A stretch of 64,000 bases of DNA from an uncultured Eubacteriales bacterium (GCA_934434925.1 CAKSAC010000008.1:1-64000), one strand, 5' to 3'. Shown: positions 35,471-44,866, numbered from the stretch's first letter. The notes: a model not told the origin generated them from the sequence alone. Program-made: numbers and translations.

Positions 35471-36226
35471 TCACCCGAATCTTCCCGTAATATAATCTTC
35501 GGTACGCCGGTCTTTCGGCTGAGAAAAGAGCTTTTCGGTCTCTCCGTACTCAATCAGCTCCCCGAGGAGAAAGAACGCGGTGCGGTCAGAGATACGAACC
35601 GCCTGCTGCATATTGTGCGTCACGATGATTATAGCATATTTTTCTTTCAATTGCAATGTGAGGTCTTCGATCCGGGAGGTCGAGATCGGGTCAAGCGCCG
35701 AGGTCGGTTCGTCCATCAGCAGGACCTTCGGGCGGACGGCGAGCGCCCGCGCAATGCACAGACGTTGCTGTTGTCCGCCGGATAGGCCGAGCGCGCTCTT
35801 TTTGAGCCGGTCCTTCACTTCATCCCAGATCGCCGCATCCCGGAGAGCCTGTTCCACCGTTTCATCGAGTTTCACCCGGTTGACAAACCCGTGGGTGCGG
35901 GGGCCGTAGGCAACGTTCTCATAAATACTCATCGGAAACGGATTCGGCTTCTGAAACACCATGCCGATGTCGCGGCGGAGCGCATTGACATCGACCTCTT
36001 TTTCAAAGATATTACGGCCGTTATAAAAGACCTCTCCGGTGATTTTGACCGAGGGAATCAGATCGTTCATGCGGTTCAGCGTTTTGAGGAAAGTCGATTT
36101 CCCGCATCCGGAGGGGCCGATCAGTGCGGTTATGCTTTTATCGGGAATTCTGAGGGTTACGTTTTTCAGGGCGTGCGTATCCCCGTACCACAGGTTGAGG
36201 TTTTCGGCTGTCAGAATGTCGTTCAT
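35471..36226 (-). CDS. pstB: PstB, phosphate ABC transporter ATPase
   Basis: The 251-aa ATPase has Walker [10 protein letters not shown], signature LSGGQQQR, Walker [12 protein letters not shown] and PstB-specific sequence such as [13 protein letters not shown] and [20 protein letters not shown]. It powers phosphate import through PstA/PstC. It overlaps pstA by 4 bp. Confidence 0.98.
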   Translation of the reverse strand: MNDILTAENLNLWYGDTHALKNVTLRIPDKSITALIGPSGCGKSTFLKTLNRMNDLIPSVKITGEVFYNGRNIFEKEVDVNALRRDIGMVFQKPNPFPMSIYENVAYGPRTHGFVNRVKLDETVEQALRDAAIWDEVKDRLKKSALGLSGGQQQRLCIARALAVRPKVLLMDEPTSALDPISTSRIEDLTLQLKEKYAIIIVTHNMQQAVRISDRTAFFLLGELIEYGETEKLFSQPKDRRTEDYITGRFG

Positions 36227-37065
36227 ACGGTTCTCCTTTTTCGGAAATGTTTGCCGACCAGCTCGGCAGACAGGTTAATCAGCAGCGCAAGAAACATCAA
36301 TATTGCCGCAATTGCAAAGGCCGCGCCGAATTCACCGTCTTCCTTGGCGTATACATACAGGGAAACCGTCAGTGTGGCACCGGGGCCGGTAAGCCCTGTG
36401 AAGAATCCGTTCAGCGCGTGAGCAAATCCGGCCGTGAAGAGCAGGGCCGCCGATTCGCCGAGGATTCGCCCAATCGAAAGAATGCATCCGGTCACGATTC
36501 CGTCCACGCATCCGGGCAATACCACGGTGCGGATGACGCGCCATTTTCCCGCGCCGAGGCCGAAAGCCCCTTCCCGGTAACTCTGCGGGACCGTTTTGAG
36601 GCTTTCCTGGGTGGTGCGCATGACGGTCGGCAGGTTCATGATAACCAGCGTGAGCGCGCCGGCCAGCAGGCTTGTGCCGAAACGGTTGGAAAACAGGAGC
36701 ATTCCCACAAGGCCGTAAATGATGGACGGGATGCCGGAAAGCGTTTCTGCCGCGTATTCAATAACGGCGACAATCCGACGGCTCCCGGCATATTCGGTCA
36801 GATAGACGGCCGCACCCGCGCCGAGCGGCAACACAATCAGCAGCGTGGAAAGGATGATATAGACGGTGTTCAGAATATCGGGAAGAATTCCGATCCGCCC
36901 GGCGAGATAGCTCGGTTTTGTGGTGAGAAATTCCCATGTGATATGAGGGATCCCCATGATGAACACATAGCCGACCAGAAAAAGGAGCAACAAAGTTGTC
37001 AAGGTCGCGCAGGCGTACATGGCGCATCTTGTGCCGAATCTGTAAAGTTTTCTTTTCATTTTCAT
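36223..37065 (-). CDS. pstA: PstA, phosphate ABC transporter permease
   Basis: The 280-aa permease has six helices and the PstA EAA-loop region [25 protein letters not shown]. It forms the channel with PstC. It starts one base after the pstC stop and overlaps pstB by 4 bp. Confidence 0.97.
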   Translation of the reverse strand: MKMKRKLYRFGTRCAMYACATLTTLLLLFLVGYVFIMGIPHITWEFLTTKPSYLAGRIGILPDILNTVYIILSTLLIVLPLGAGAAVYLTEYAGSRRIVAVIEYAAETLSGIPSIIYGLVGMLLFSNRFGTSLLAGALTLVIMNLPTVMRTTQESLKTVPQSYREGAFGLGAGKWRVIRTVVLPGCVDGIVTGCILSIGRILGESAALLFTAGFAHALNGFFTGLTGPGATLTVSLYVYAKEDGEFGAAFAIAAILMFLALLINLSAELVGKHFRKRRTV

Positions 37066-37066
37066 C

Positions 37067-37939
37067 TTATTTTTCCCGGCTTCGCTTCATGAAGAAGTGG
37101 AATGCGGCGTAGATCAGCATAATGAAGAGGAAGAGGACCAGTGCGATGGAGAAGAGCGCGTTCCGTTGCAGACTCCCGGGGCTTGCGTAGGACATTTCGC
37201 TGGCGATGGCGGTGGTGAGAAAACGGACGCTTTCAAAGAGCGAAGGCATATTGGCAACATTCCCGGCGACCATCATCACGGCCATGGCCTCGCCGATAGC
37301 ACGTCCGACCCCCAGCACCACAGCGGCGGAAATACCGCTCCGGGCGGCGGGAACAGACACCCGGAAAAAGGTTTCTTCCGGGGTCGCGCCCAAAGCCAGC
37401 GAGGCCTCTTCATATTCTTTCGGCACGGCATCCAGCGCCGTGACCGACACCTTGATAATGCCGGGCAGAATCATGACCGAAAGCACGGCGATGGCGGCCA
37501 GCAGGCTGGTTCCGTCCGGCACATGAAAGATCCGGCTGATAGCGGGCACCAGCACCAGCATACCGACAAGCCCGTAGACGACCGACGGAATCCCCGAAAG
37601 AAGGTTCACGGCGGACCCGATGAAGGCCCGGGTCCTTTTTCCGGCTATCTTGGAAAGAAAGACGGCGGTAAAAAATCCGATGGGAACCCCGATCAGGATG
37701 GCTCCGGCTGTTCCGTAGACGCTGGTCAGGATGAAGGGCAGAATCCCGTATGCCGGTTCTGCGGCGGAGGATGCCCATTTTGTTCCGAAGAGGAAGTTGC
37801 CCAACCCAATCTCGCGTATGGCGGGAATCCCCGAAACGATCAGATAGACCGAGATGAGCAGAACGCAACCGACGGTGACCAGCCCGAGAACGAGGAATAT
37901 CGCGTGTACGACGCTTTCAAGGAGTTGTTTTTTCTTCAT
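37067..37939 (-). CDS. pstC: PstC, phosphate ABC transporter permease
   Basis: The 290-aa permease has six helices and the motif VTALDAVPKEYEEASLALGATPEET typical of PstC. It pairs with PstA and is second in the operon after pstS. Confidence 0.97.
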   Translation of the reverse strand: MKKKQLLESVVHAIFLVLGLVTVGCVLLISVYLIVSGIPAIREIGLGNFLFGTKWASSAAEPAYGILPFILTSVYGTAGAILIGVPIGFFTAVFLSKIAGKRTRAFIGSAVNLLSGIPSVVYGLVGMLVLVPAISRIFHVPDGTSLLAAIAVLSVMILPGIIKVSVTALDAVPKEYEEASLALGATPEETFFRVSVPAARSGISAAVVLGVGRAIGEAMAVMMVAGNVANMPSLFESVRFLTTAIASEMSYASPGSLQRNALFSIALVLFLFIMLIYAAFHFFMKRSREK

Positions 37940-37960
37940 GATTGTCAGGACGCGGCCCTT

Positions 37961-38767
37961 TCAGCGGACGGGAACCGCTCCGGTGGCCCGAATGATCGTA
38001 TCGGCTTTTTCCGATGTGATGTAGGCAAAGAATTTTTGCGCGTTTTCCGACAGGGCGGCACCTTCTTTTGTTACCAGCACGAACGGACGCTGAATGGCGT
38101 AACTGCCGTTTTTGACGGTGTCTTCCCCGGGGGCAACGCCATTGACCCGGAGCGCTTTTACCGTGGATTTGACCGAAGCGACCGAGGCATAGCCCACGGC
38201 GTTCGGATTTTTGGCGACGGTGGCGATCACGTCGCCGGTCGAAACCAATTCCTGCCGGTAGCGGCAGAGATTTTTGGTACCTGTGGTCGATTCAAAGCCG
38301 TCCCGCGTTCCGCTTCCGGCCTCCCGGCCGATGAGAACGATTTCGGCATCCTCTCCGCCGACTTCCAGCCAGTTGGTGATTTCGCCTTTATAGATTTTTG
38401 CGACGGTTTCCAGGCTCAGATCTCCAATCGGATTGTCGGGGTTTACCACAACGGCAATCCCGTCATAGGCCAGAACCGTCTCTTTCAGCCCCTTTTCCTT
38501 TTCCGCCGATTTCAGGCTCCGGCTGGAAAGCCCGATGTCGCAACGCCCTTCCAGCACGGCTTGAATGCCCGCGCCGGAGCCGGTCGCGTTATAGGTGACG
38601 GAAATACCGGTGTCGGCTTCAAAAGTTTCGCTCAGCGCGCCGATGAGACGGTTCATGGAAGTGGAGCCGTCCGTGGATACAGCCTCTTTGTTCCCGCATC
38701 CGAAAAGAGTGGAGCCGACCAGCAGAACGGCCGTCAGCAAGACAAACAGGGTTTTGATTTTTTTCAT
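37961..38767 (-). CDS. pstS: PstS, phosphate-binding lipoprotein
   Basis: The 268-aa lipoprotein has a signal peptide ending in the lipobox LFGC (Cys24). The binding protein has the phosphate-site loops DGSTSMNRL and GREAGSGTRDGFES near 160, typical of PstS. It captures phosphate outside the membrane for PstCAB. It is the first gene of the pstSCAB-phoU-phoB-phoR operon, which explains its strong ribosome site AAGGAG. Confidence 0.97.
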   Translation of the reverse strand: MKKIKTLFVLLTAVLLVGSTLFGCGNKEAVSTDGSTSMNRLIGALSETFEADTGISVTYNATGSGAGIQAVLEGRCDIGLSSRSLKSAEKEKGLKETVLAYDGIAVVVNPDNPIGDLSLETVAKIYKGEITNWLEVGGEDAEIVLIGREAGSGTRDGFESTTGTKNLCRYRQELVSTGDVIATVAKNPNAVGYASVASVKSTVKALRVNGVAPGEDTVKNGSYAIQRPFVLVTKEGAALSENAQKFFAYITSEKADTIIRATGAVPVR

Positions 38768-38807
38768 TTTCTGTGTTCTCCTTTTTTCTTGTTTTCTTTA
38801 CACCATG

Positions 38808-38863
38808 ATTGTAGCGCGCGAATGTAAATTCCGCCGGCATGCTGATGTAAAATACAAGTAAAA
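38808..38863 (-). promoter_or_regulatory. Pst operon promoter with candidate Pho boxes
   Basis: On the minus strand the -10 TACAAT (38808-38813) lacks a good -35. Upstream lie TTTTAC at 38858-38863, TTTTAC again at 38847-38852 (11 bp apart, one helix turn) and TTTACA at 38823-38828. TT(A/T/C)ACA direct repeats with helical spacing are the known binding pattern of PhoP/PhoB in Bacillota. Confidence 0.6.
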
Positions 38864-38892
38864 TCCTCATCCGGAAAAAGAAAAACCCCGGC

Positions 38893-39048
38893 GGCCGGGG
38901 CGGGAAAGAAGCCGGGGCGGGGCGGGGAAAGCGGGCCGGGGGAGAAAAGGGGGGCGGCTGGCAGAAAAGGAGCGGAAGGAAAAAGGCCGGGGCGGGAAAG
39001 AAGCCGGGGCGGGGCGGGGAAAGCGGGCTGGGGGAGAAAAGGGGGCGG
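38893..39048. repeat. GC-rich direct repeat of about 65 bp, period 92 bp
   Basis: A segment starting GGCCGGGGCGGGAAAGAAGC at 38893 is repeated at 38985 with few changes. Each copy contains shorter CCGGGGCGGG repeats. It lies after the APC gene terminator and before the pst promoter; no reading frame with a start site covers it. Confidence 0.9.
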
Positions 39049-39052
39049 ACGT

Positions 39053-39080
39053 AAAAAAGCCCCCGGCAAATGGCCGGGGG
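39053..39080 (-). terminator. Terminator of the APC permease gene
   Basis: On the minus strand CCCCCGGC CATTT GCCGGGGG then CTTTTTTA. Confidence 0.92.
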
Positions 39081-39096
39081 AGAAAGCAAAGCGTCC

Positions 39097-40515
39097 TTAT
39101 TTTTTCGATGAAGAGAAGATACGGTTGAGAATCGTCTTGTCTTCTGCGTTGCGGTAGAAGAGCAAGCCGATGCCGAGGATGACGGCAAAGAGGATGATGT
39201 AGTAGAGCGCCTGGATGCTGTAGGAACTGATGGCGGCATACACCATGAAGCAGCAGCAGAGGATAGCCAGCGCCGGCATGACAAAACGCTTGGCGGGCGA
39301 CAGATCGCGCGCGCGGATCATCATGACGATGAAAATCGGAATGTAGGCGGCGTAGAGTGTGATAATCGGCAGTTCATCGTTTTCCCAGGCAATGATGTCG
39401 GGCAGAATACCATTCCCCTTAATAAACGTCTGAACAAAACCCAGCTCCCACTGCAACATCCAAAGAGCGCAGAGAATCAGCCCGAAAATCGAAGAGTTGG
39501 TGGGCATATTGGTCTCTTTATCGACCTGCGCGAAGATTTTGCGGGCAGGGCCTTGATTCCGGACGGCGATCGAGTACATGCCGCGGCAGCACCCGAGCAT
39601 CAGCCCGTTCATGGTGCCGAGGCAGGAAATGATAATGAAGACATAGGCAATCGTGCCGAAGACGGGGCTGCCGAAAAGCGCGGAGAAGGCTTTTTTCGGA
39701 AGATCGTCACCGGCCTGCATGATCTCGTCAGCCTTCAAGGCTCCGGTCAGACCGAGGAAGTAAGTCAGGTAAACGGCGACCACGATGAGAGAACCGAGAA
39801 TCAGCGCGCGGGGCAGGTTCTTTTTGGAATCTTTCAGCTCGGCGTTGATCGAAGTCGCGATAATCCAGCCTTCATAGGCAAACGCGAAAGCGACCACGGC
39901 CGCGAGGATACCGCCGCTTGAACCCGTGCCGGGCAGAAGCGTGGGCGGGTTTGCAAAAGCGTCGATCGTTTTGCCGTTGATAAGCCCGGCAATCGTGCCG
40001 ACAATCGCCATGGCCACCAGCGGAACCAGTTTGATGAAGGTGCAGGAGACCTGGAATTTACCGGCCAGCTTCGGGGAAAGCGCGTTAACGGCGTATCCGG
40101 CGATCAGATAGAAGGCCGCAACGACCAGATGTAAATCGGAAGCGGGGCTCCAGCCGAAGAGCGTGCAGGTATATTGTGCGGAGATCCACGCGAGGCAGGC
40201 GGTCAGGGTAGGGTAGTAGATGGTCGTCATGAACCAGCCGACCCCGTAGGCATACAGCGGCCCGCAGGCGACCTCCGCGTAGTCAACGATCCCGTTGACC
40301 TTTTCGTGGCGCTGCGCCAGAATCGAGAACACATACGAACATACGATCATGATGGCCCCGACGATTGCAACCGTCAGAAGAGACTTGGCCATGTTCCCGT
40401 CGTTGCTGTTCATGACCTTTCCGGCCTTGAAAAACACACCGGAACCAATGACGATGCCGACCACCATGCAGATAGCGGTAATAAGACCGTATTTCTTTTT
40501 CAGTTCATTGCCCAT
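39097..40515 (-). CDS. APC superfamily amino acid permease
   Basis: The 472-aa protein has twelve predicted helices and the APC helix-1 motif VVGIVIGSGVFFKAGKVM. It also shows AFAFAYEGWIIATSINAELKDSKKNLPRAL, typical of LAT-like exchangers. It transports an amino acid by symport or exchange; which one is unknown. The ATG at 40515 has AAGGAG seven bases upstream; longer frames lie in the leader. It is a single gene with its own promoter. Confidence 0.93.
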   Translation of the reverse strand: MGNELKKKYGLITAICMVVGIVIGSGVFFKAGKVMNSNDGNMAKSLLTVAIVGAIMIVCSYVFSILAQRHEKVNGIVDYAEVACGPLYAYGVGWFMTTIYYPTLTACLAWISAQYTCTLFGWSPASDLHLVVAAFYLIAGYAVNALSPKLAGKFQVSCTFIKLVPLVAMAIVGTIAGLINGKTIDAFANPPTLLPGTGSSGGILAAVVAFAFAYEGWIIATSINAELKDSKKNLPRALILGSLIVVAVYLTYFLGLTGALKADEIMQAGDDLPKKAFSALFGSPVFGTIAYVFIIISCLGTMNGLMLGCCRGMYSIAVRNQGPARKIFAQVDKETNMPTNSSIFGLILCALWMLQWELGFVQTFIKGNGILPDIIAWENDELPIITLYAAYIPIFIVMMIRARDLSPAKRFVMPALAILCCCFMVYAAISSYSIQALYYIILFAVILGIGLLFYRNAEDKTILNRIFSSSKK

Positions 40516-40595
40516 GTGTGAAACTCCTTTCAACAGTTTCATATTTTTTTTATTGTTCCGCAACTTTTTGTTCATACACACGGAATAATAAGAAC

Positions 40596-40624
40596 ATATT
40601 ATCATGTTTTTTCTGAAAAAGCAA
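40596..40624 (-). promoter_or_regulatory. Promoter of the APC permease gene
   Basis: On the minus strand TTGCTT and TAATAT are 17 bp apart, about 80 bp before the start codon. Confidence 0.65.
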
Positions 40625-40681
40625 GCGATTTCGAAAAAAAAAACGGATTTTTTTCGTTTTTCCTTTCTTCACGGAAAGCAA

Positions 40682-40708
40682 GCCCCCGCCGACGGGGCGG
40701 CGGGGGCG
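40682..40708 (-). terminator. Hairpin after the dnaI-like gene
   Basis: GCCCCCGCCG and CGGCGGGGGC form a ten-base-pair stem 15 bp after the stop codon. The T-run after it is weak (TTGCTTT). Confidence 0.6.
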
Positions 40709-40722
40709 ATTTTCGGCGATTT

Positions 40723-41691
40723 TCAGAGTTTTTGCATCCGGATGTCGGTTCCGAGGAGAAGGAGAAGTTCAAATTCTCCGAGCAGGCGGCTGCTGATACG
40801 GTCGCCGTACCGCGTACGCAGTTCCTCGTCTCCGATGAGATTGGTGCTGATGATGGTGGGGCGGGCGTGATTCAAGCGGGTATTGAGCAGATGATAAAGC
40901 GTCGCGGTGACAAACTGATTGGTCTGCTCGGTGCCGAGGTCGTCGATAATCAGCAGTTCACAAAGCAGGTATCGGTTGCCGCGCGGCGTGTCGTCGCCGT
41001 ATCCGCTCTTGAAGCGATCATATTCAAAATCGGAAAGGATATTTTGTATGCTTTCGTAAATCACATCATAGCCGCGTTCAATGACGGTGCGGGCAATGGC
41101 GGTCGAAAGATGGGTCTTGCCGAGGCCGGTCGGCCCCATGAGAAGCAGGTTTCCGCTCTCGGTCGAAAAGGTCTCGGCGTAGGCGCGTCCGCGTGAGAGC
41201 GTATAGGCGGCGCGTTCGGCATTTTCCGGACTGTCCCGGTAATAGTCCAGCGAGAAATTGTCAAAATTCTGCCGGTTGATGAGCGCGCCGAGACCCGAAG
41301 AGCGCACCCCTTCCAGAATCAGCGCTTCCCGCATACAGGAACACATTTTGGCTTCAATAAAACCGGTATCGTGACATTTTTCGCAGGTGTAGTGCGGACT
41401 GGTATAATCGGCGGGATAGCCGAGCGAGAGGAGCAGGTCGGCGCGCCGGTTTTTCAACGCTTCGTGCTCGGCGCGGGCGGCGGCCAGTTTTTCACGCAGG
41501 TTTTCCCCGCCTTCTGTCGCCACGCGGAAAAGGCGCATTCCCGTTCCGGAGAGGTTGCGGTCAATGGCGGCCACCTCGGGGGAGAGATCATGCAAGAGAG
41601 CCGTGCGGCGGTCGGCTTCCTGTAAAGCGGCGACACGCCGGCCGTCGATCATTTCCCTGACCTTACGGTAGTTTTCTACATTATAACCCAT
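40723..41691 (-). CDS. DnaI/DnaC-type helicase loader ATPase
   Basis: The 322-aa AAA+ protein has a Cys cluster CEKCHDTGF..AKMCSC (about 98-115) like the zinc site of DnaI, Walker A LLMGPTGLGKTHL and Walker B LLIIDDLGTE. It should load the replicative helicase onto DNA. It follows the DnaD-domain gene in one operon, the usual clostridial arrangement, which supports this over an IS21 IstB role. The start codon lies just after GGGATCC with a weak ribosome site. Confidence 0.9.
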   Translation of the reverse strand: MGYNVENYRKVREMIDGRRVAALQEADRRTALLHDLSPEVAAIDRNLSGTGMRLFRVATEGGENLREKLAAARAEHEALKNRRADLLLSLGYPADYTSPHYTCEKCHDTGFIEAKMCSCMREALILEGVRSSGLGALINRQNFDNFSLDYYRDSPENAERAAYTLSRGRAYAETFSTESGNLLLMGPTGLGKTHLSTAIARTVIERGYDVIYESIQNILSDFEYDRFKSGYGDDTPRGNRYLLCELLIIDDLGTEQTNQFVTATLYHLLNTRLNHARPTIISTNLIGDEELRTRYGDRISSRLLGEFELLLLLGTDIRMQKL

Positions 41692-41745
41692 AGGATCCCT
41701 TTCTGCACCGTGGTGCGGTCCGTGTGCCGGCCTGCCGGCCGGGGT

Positions 41746-42843
41746 TTATTGCTTCCCGGAATTATCGTCCTTTTTATAACTGCGTTCCAGCGCGCGACGG
41801 AAGAAGTCCGAACTGTTGAAACTGGAGTGCAGGGCATCTTTCCGCGCGGCCGGCCCGGCAGACTTTTTCGTGCGCCCCGTGCTCCGCTCACGCTCCATGA
41901 GGCGGGCGGCATCCGCGGGGGTCTTTACGCCGGATTCATGCCAGTGCGAGAGGATTTTTTCCGCGTAGGCGACCGAGGGTTTCCCGGTGGCGTTAACGGT
42001 TACATCATAGGCCGCTCCGATGACCTCTTCTCCGTATCCGTAGACCGAGGTGAAGGTCAGGAAGGCCTTTTCTTCCCGTACGGTAAGTTTGCGTTCCCCG
42101 ATACCGAACATCCGGCGCAGTTTTCCTTCTATGGAATGAAAAGCCTCCTGCTTGCGGATATATTCTTCAAGCGCCGGGTAGGTGTCGATCCCCATTTCAT
42201 AAAGGCGGTAGGCGACCCGTTCTGCATAGCGGAGCGGCTTTTTCTCATCCCCGATGCTGTCGCAATAGGATAACAGCATCAGAATATAATCGCCGCCCAG
42301 GCCGAGTTCACGCGAAAGGCCGACAAGAATCGACAGCTCCGCGTTGTTGAATATGCGGCCGCACTGCTGTTCCGCCGCGTCGATCAGCGAGGCGAGCTTT
42401 GCATCCCGGACGGTATCGGCCAGTTCTTCAGCGTTCAGCTCCCGGCTCTCGGCCGTCGGTCGTTTCGGCTTTTTCGGTGCGCGCTCCCCGGAGCCGGCAG
42501 AGGTCGGAGTTTCTTCTTGCGGCATGGCACCGGTCGGAACTTCTTTTTGCGGTATGGCATCGGTCAGAACTTCTTTTTGCGGTATGGAACCGGCGGAAAT
42601 TTCCGAGGACCCGGCCGGAGCGAGAACACCGGCCCCCCGCCAGAAGGCCAGGGAACTTTCCGCTTCGGAAACCGAAAGACCGGCCGCCGTCGCCAGCGTA
42701 TCGGCGGTTCCGCCTCCGGCCGCCGCCAGACAGAAAAGCAGGCGAAGGTCCTGCGCCGTGGCTTCGGTGAGGGAGGGGAGCCCGGCCGGAGACGGGAGGA
42801 GGCAGGGAATGCCGTTTTTGATCTTGTATGACTGTTTTTTCAT
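41746..42843 (-). CDS. DnaD-domain replication protein
   Basis: The 365-aa protein has an N-terminal winged-helix-like region (about 25-75) and a DnaD_2-type helical domain (about 150-310: ...IFNNAELSILVGLSRELGLGGDYILMLLSYC, then EKILSHWHESGVKTPADA). The region between them (about 80-140) is a low-complexity linker with three copies of a ten-residue repeat like IPQKEV.T.A, encoded by a 30-bp tandem array. DnaD proteins act in primosome assembly with DnaI. Five DnaA-box-like 9-mers lie just upstream. Confidence 0.9.
   Translation of the reverse strand: MKKQSYKIKNGIPCLLPSPAGLPSLTEATAQDLRLLFCLAAAGGGTADTLATAAGLSVSEAESSLAFWRGAGVLAPAGSSEISAGSIPQKEVLTDAIPQKEVPTGAMPQEETPTSAGSGERAPKKPKRPTAESRELNAEELADTVRDAKLASLIDAAEQQCGRIFNNAELSILVGLSRELGLGGDYILMLLSYCDSIGDEKKPLRYAERVAYRLYEMGIDTYPALEEYIRKQEAFHSIEGKLRRMFGIGERKLTVREEKAFLTFTSVYGYGEEVIGAAYDVTVNATGKPSVAYAEKILSHWHESGVKTPADAARLMERERSTGRTKKSAGPAARKDALHSSFNSSDFFRRALERSYKKDDNSGKQ
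42511..42600 (-). repeat. 30-bp coding tandem repeat in the DnaD linker
   Basis: Three units starting TTCTT(C/T)TTGCGG at 42511, 42541 and 42571 encode a ten-residue repeat. They are in frame, so length changes would alter only the linker. Confidence 0.95.
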
Positions 42844-42892
42844 GGCAGATTCCGTTCTTCAGGATTTTGCGGGAGAGGGGTAGTTTTCGGAG

Positions 42893-43004
42893 TTTTCCAC
42901 TTTTTCCACAGGGTTTTCCACAGCCGGGCTGTCAAAAAAGCGCGAAAAATCGGGAAAAGCGGAACGAAAACCGGCAAAAGGGGAAGTTATCAACATTTTC
43001 CACA
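42893..43004. promoter_or_regulatory. Cluster of five DnaA-box-like 9-mers
   Basis: All on the plus strand: TTTTCCACT (42893), TTTTCCACA (42902), TTTTCCACA (42914), TTATCAACA (42987), TTTTCCACA (42996). Each differs by one or two bases from the DnaA box TTATCCACA, and two pairs are exactly adjacent. The cluster lies between dnaD and tsaD, 50-160 bp before the dnaD start codon. Confidence 0.65.
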
Positions 43005-43119
43005 ACATTGGCGTAAAGCGTCGGCCGGCCCTTTCGGGGAACGCGCGGAAATCTTCGCGCGGGATTTTTCGCCCGGGAGAGTTTCATCCGAAAAGCGATG
43101 TTTTTGGTCTTTGGAGGTT

Positions 43120-44223
43120 TCAGAGGTCGTCGGCGGCGGAGGCGTTGAGGTCACTGCCGGCGCGTTCTCCCGCCAGATATGCGTAATACCCGGCCGCCGC
43201 AATCATAGCACCGTTATCACCGCATAAAGAACGCGGCGGAATATGGATGCGCACGCCTTTGCGGCGGCAGAGCGCACGCAGCTGCCCGCGCAGGTGCGAG
43301 TTGGCCGCGACCCCGCCCGAGAGAACCAGTTCTTCCCCCGGGTAACGCGAAAGCGCCATGGCGATTTTTTCGGCGGCGGCGTGTACGGCGGTATAGGTAT
43401 AGGCGGCGGCGAAGAGTGCCCGGTCGGGTTCCGTGCCGTTTTGGGTATAGCGGTGCAACAGGTTCACGGCCGCCGTTTTGGGGCCGGAGAAGGAAAAATC
43501 AAGCGTATCCCCGGCAAGAGCGGGGCTGGGGAGCGGCATGGACCGGGCGGCCGCGGTCTTCGGAAATGCGGCGAAGGCCTCCGAAACGGGTGCGTTCTCG
43601 CCGGATACCCCGGCTCCGGCCGTCTTGCCGCAGGCTTGCAAAAAACCTTCGGTCGCCAGTGCGTCAAACCCAGCGCCTGCCGGGTAGGGAAGCCCGACGA
43701 GACGGCCGACTTTATCAAAGGATTCTCCCATGGCGTCGTCTCGCGTTGTGCCGATCAGAACGGGGGTATGGTAATCAATCATCCGGTAGAGCGCGGTATG
43801 CCCGCCCGAAACGACAAAAGCCAGAAAGGGCGGCTTCGGCGGTTCGGCTCCGAAAAAGGCGGCGGCGATATGGCCGAGGATATGATTGACCGGGATCAGG
43901 GGAATGCCGCGCGAAAGAGCCAGGCTTTTGGCAAAATTCACCCCGACAAGAAGCGCTCCGATCAGTCCGGGATGAGAAGTGACGGCCACGGCATCGATCT
44001 TTTCGAGCGCAACGCCGGCTTTTTTCAGCGCTTCGTCGGTAATACCGGAAATAACCTCGCTGTGCGCCCGGCTGGCAATCTCGGGAACCACTCCGCCGAA
44101 AAGGCGGTGGATATCGGCGGAAGAGGCCACAATATCGGAAAGAATCCGGAGGCGGTTCCCTTCGGCTTCTATGACCGCGGCAGCCGTTTCGTCACAGGAA
44201 CTTTCAAAAGCAAGCAGATACAT
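43120..44223 (-). CDS. tsaD: TsaD, tRNA threonylcarbamoyladenosine transferase subunit
   Basis: The 367-aa protein of the Kae1/YgjD family has LAFESSCDETAAAVIE at the start, the metal-binding HILGHIAA, VSGGHT and LSGGVAANSHLR. It places threonylcarbamoyl on A37 of ANN-decoding tRNAs with TsaB/TsaE. The ATG at 44223 lies 11 bp after rimI; the frame that runs on upstream is rimI in another register. A normal feature is the rimI-tsaD pairing; tsaB is not in the window. Confidence 0.95.
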   Translation of the reverse strand: MYLLAFESSCDETAAAVIEAEGNRLRILSDIVASSADIHRLFGGVVPEIASRAHSEVISGITDEALKKAGVALEKIDAVAVTSHPGLIGALLVGVNFAKSLALSRGIPLIPVNHILGHIAAAFFGAEPPKPPFLAFVVSGGHTALYRMIDYHTPVLIGTTRDDAMGESFDKVGRLVGLPYPAGAGFDALATEGFLQACGKTAGAGVSGENAPVSEAFAAFPKTAAARSMPLPSPALAGDTLDFSFSGPKTAAVNLLHRYTQNGTEPDRALFAAAYTYTAVHAAAEKIAMALSRYPGEELVLSGGVAANSHLRGQLRALCRRKGVRIHIPPRSLCGDNGAMIAAAGYYAYLAGERAGSDLNASAADDL

Positions 44224-44234
44224 GATATTCCCCG

Positions 44235-44672
44235 TTATCCCCGCCGCAGGACAAGCGCGTCCTCGCAGGGGTTCTTGTAATAATTTTTCCGCCGGCCGAC
44301 CGTGAAGAACCCGGCGGCGGTATAGAGAGCAATGGCCGGGGCGTTCCCGGCACGGACTTCCAGAAAGCAGGTGGGCGCGCCCGCCGCGTCGAGACGTGCG
44401 AGAAAAGCGGAAAGAAGCCGTTTCCCGATGCCCCGGCGGCGCGAATCCGGGCGGGTGACAATCCGGTAAAGCTCTCCTTCCGGCGGAAGGCACCGCCCGC
44501 AAAGCGCCCCGACGGCGCGGCCTTCTTCCTCGGCAATCAGCGTGACCGAACCGGGGGAAGACAGATGCCCGGCCAGCAGGGATATCTCCCATGGCGAGCC
44601 GAATCCTTCGGCTTCCAGGGCGGCAAGGGCGGCAAGATCGGCCTTTTGGGCCGGTCGGACAGAGTAGGGCAT
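44235..44672 (-). CDS. rimI: RimI, ribosomal protein S18-alanine N-acetyltransferase
   Basis: The 145-aa GNAT protein has IVTRPDSRRRGIGKRLL, with the acetyl-CoA loop RRRGIG, and FLEVRAGNAPAIALYTAAGF, which is the classic RimI signature. It acetylates the N-terminus of S18. It is first in the operon with tsaD and has a good promoter. Confidence 0.93.
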   Translation of the reverse strand: MPYSVRPAQKADLAALAALEAEGFGSPWEISLLAGHLSSPGSVTLIAEEEGRAVGALCGRCLPPEGELYRIVTRPDSRRRGIGKRLLSAFLARLDAAGAPTCFLEVRAGNAPAIALYTAAGFFTVGRRKNYYKNPCEDALVLRRG

Positions 44673-44759
44673 GGCATCCTTTCTTCAAAACGTAAAGAAA
44701 ACTTTTCATCCCGGACGACCCCGAAAAGAACCGGGCCCGTCTTGCGAATATATATCCAT

Positions 44760-44788
44760 AGTATAATATAAAACTGCGGTTCCGTCAA
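44760..44788 (-). promoter_or_regulatory. Promoter of rimI-tsaD
   Basis: On the minus strand TTGACG and TATACT are 17 bp apart. Confidence 0.8.
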
Positions 44789-44866
44789 GGGCAAAATCCC
44801 GGGGCATCCGACTTTTCTTTTTTAGAAATATTTGCAGTTTGTTCAGCAATTCCCGGGATTTCGTGC

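Noticed and set aside
40723..41691. IS21 IstB transposition helper
   Set aside because: A DnaD-domain gene, not istA, precedes it, a Cys cluster like DnaI is present, and no IS ends were seen.
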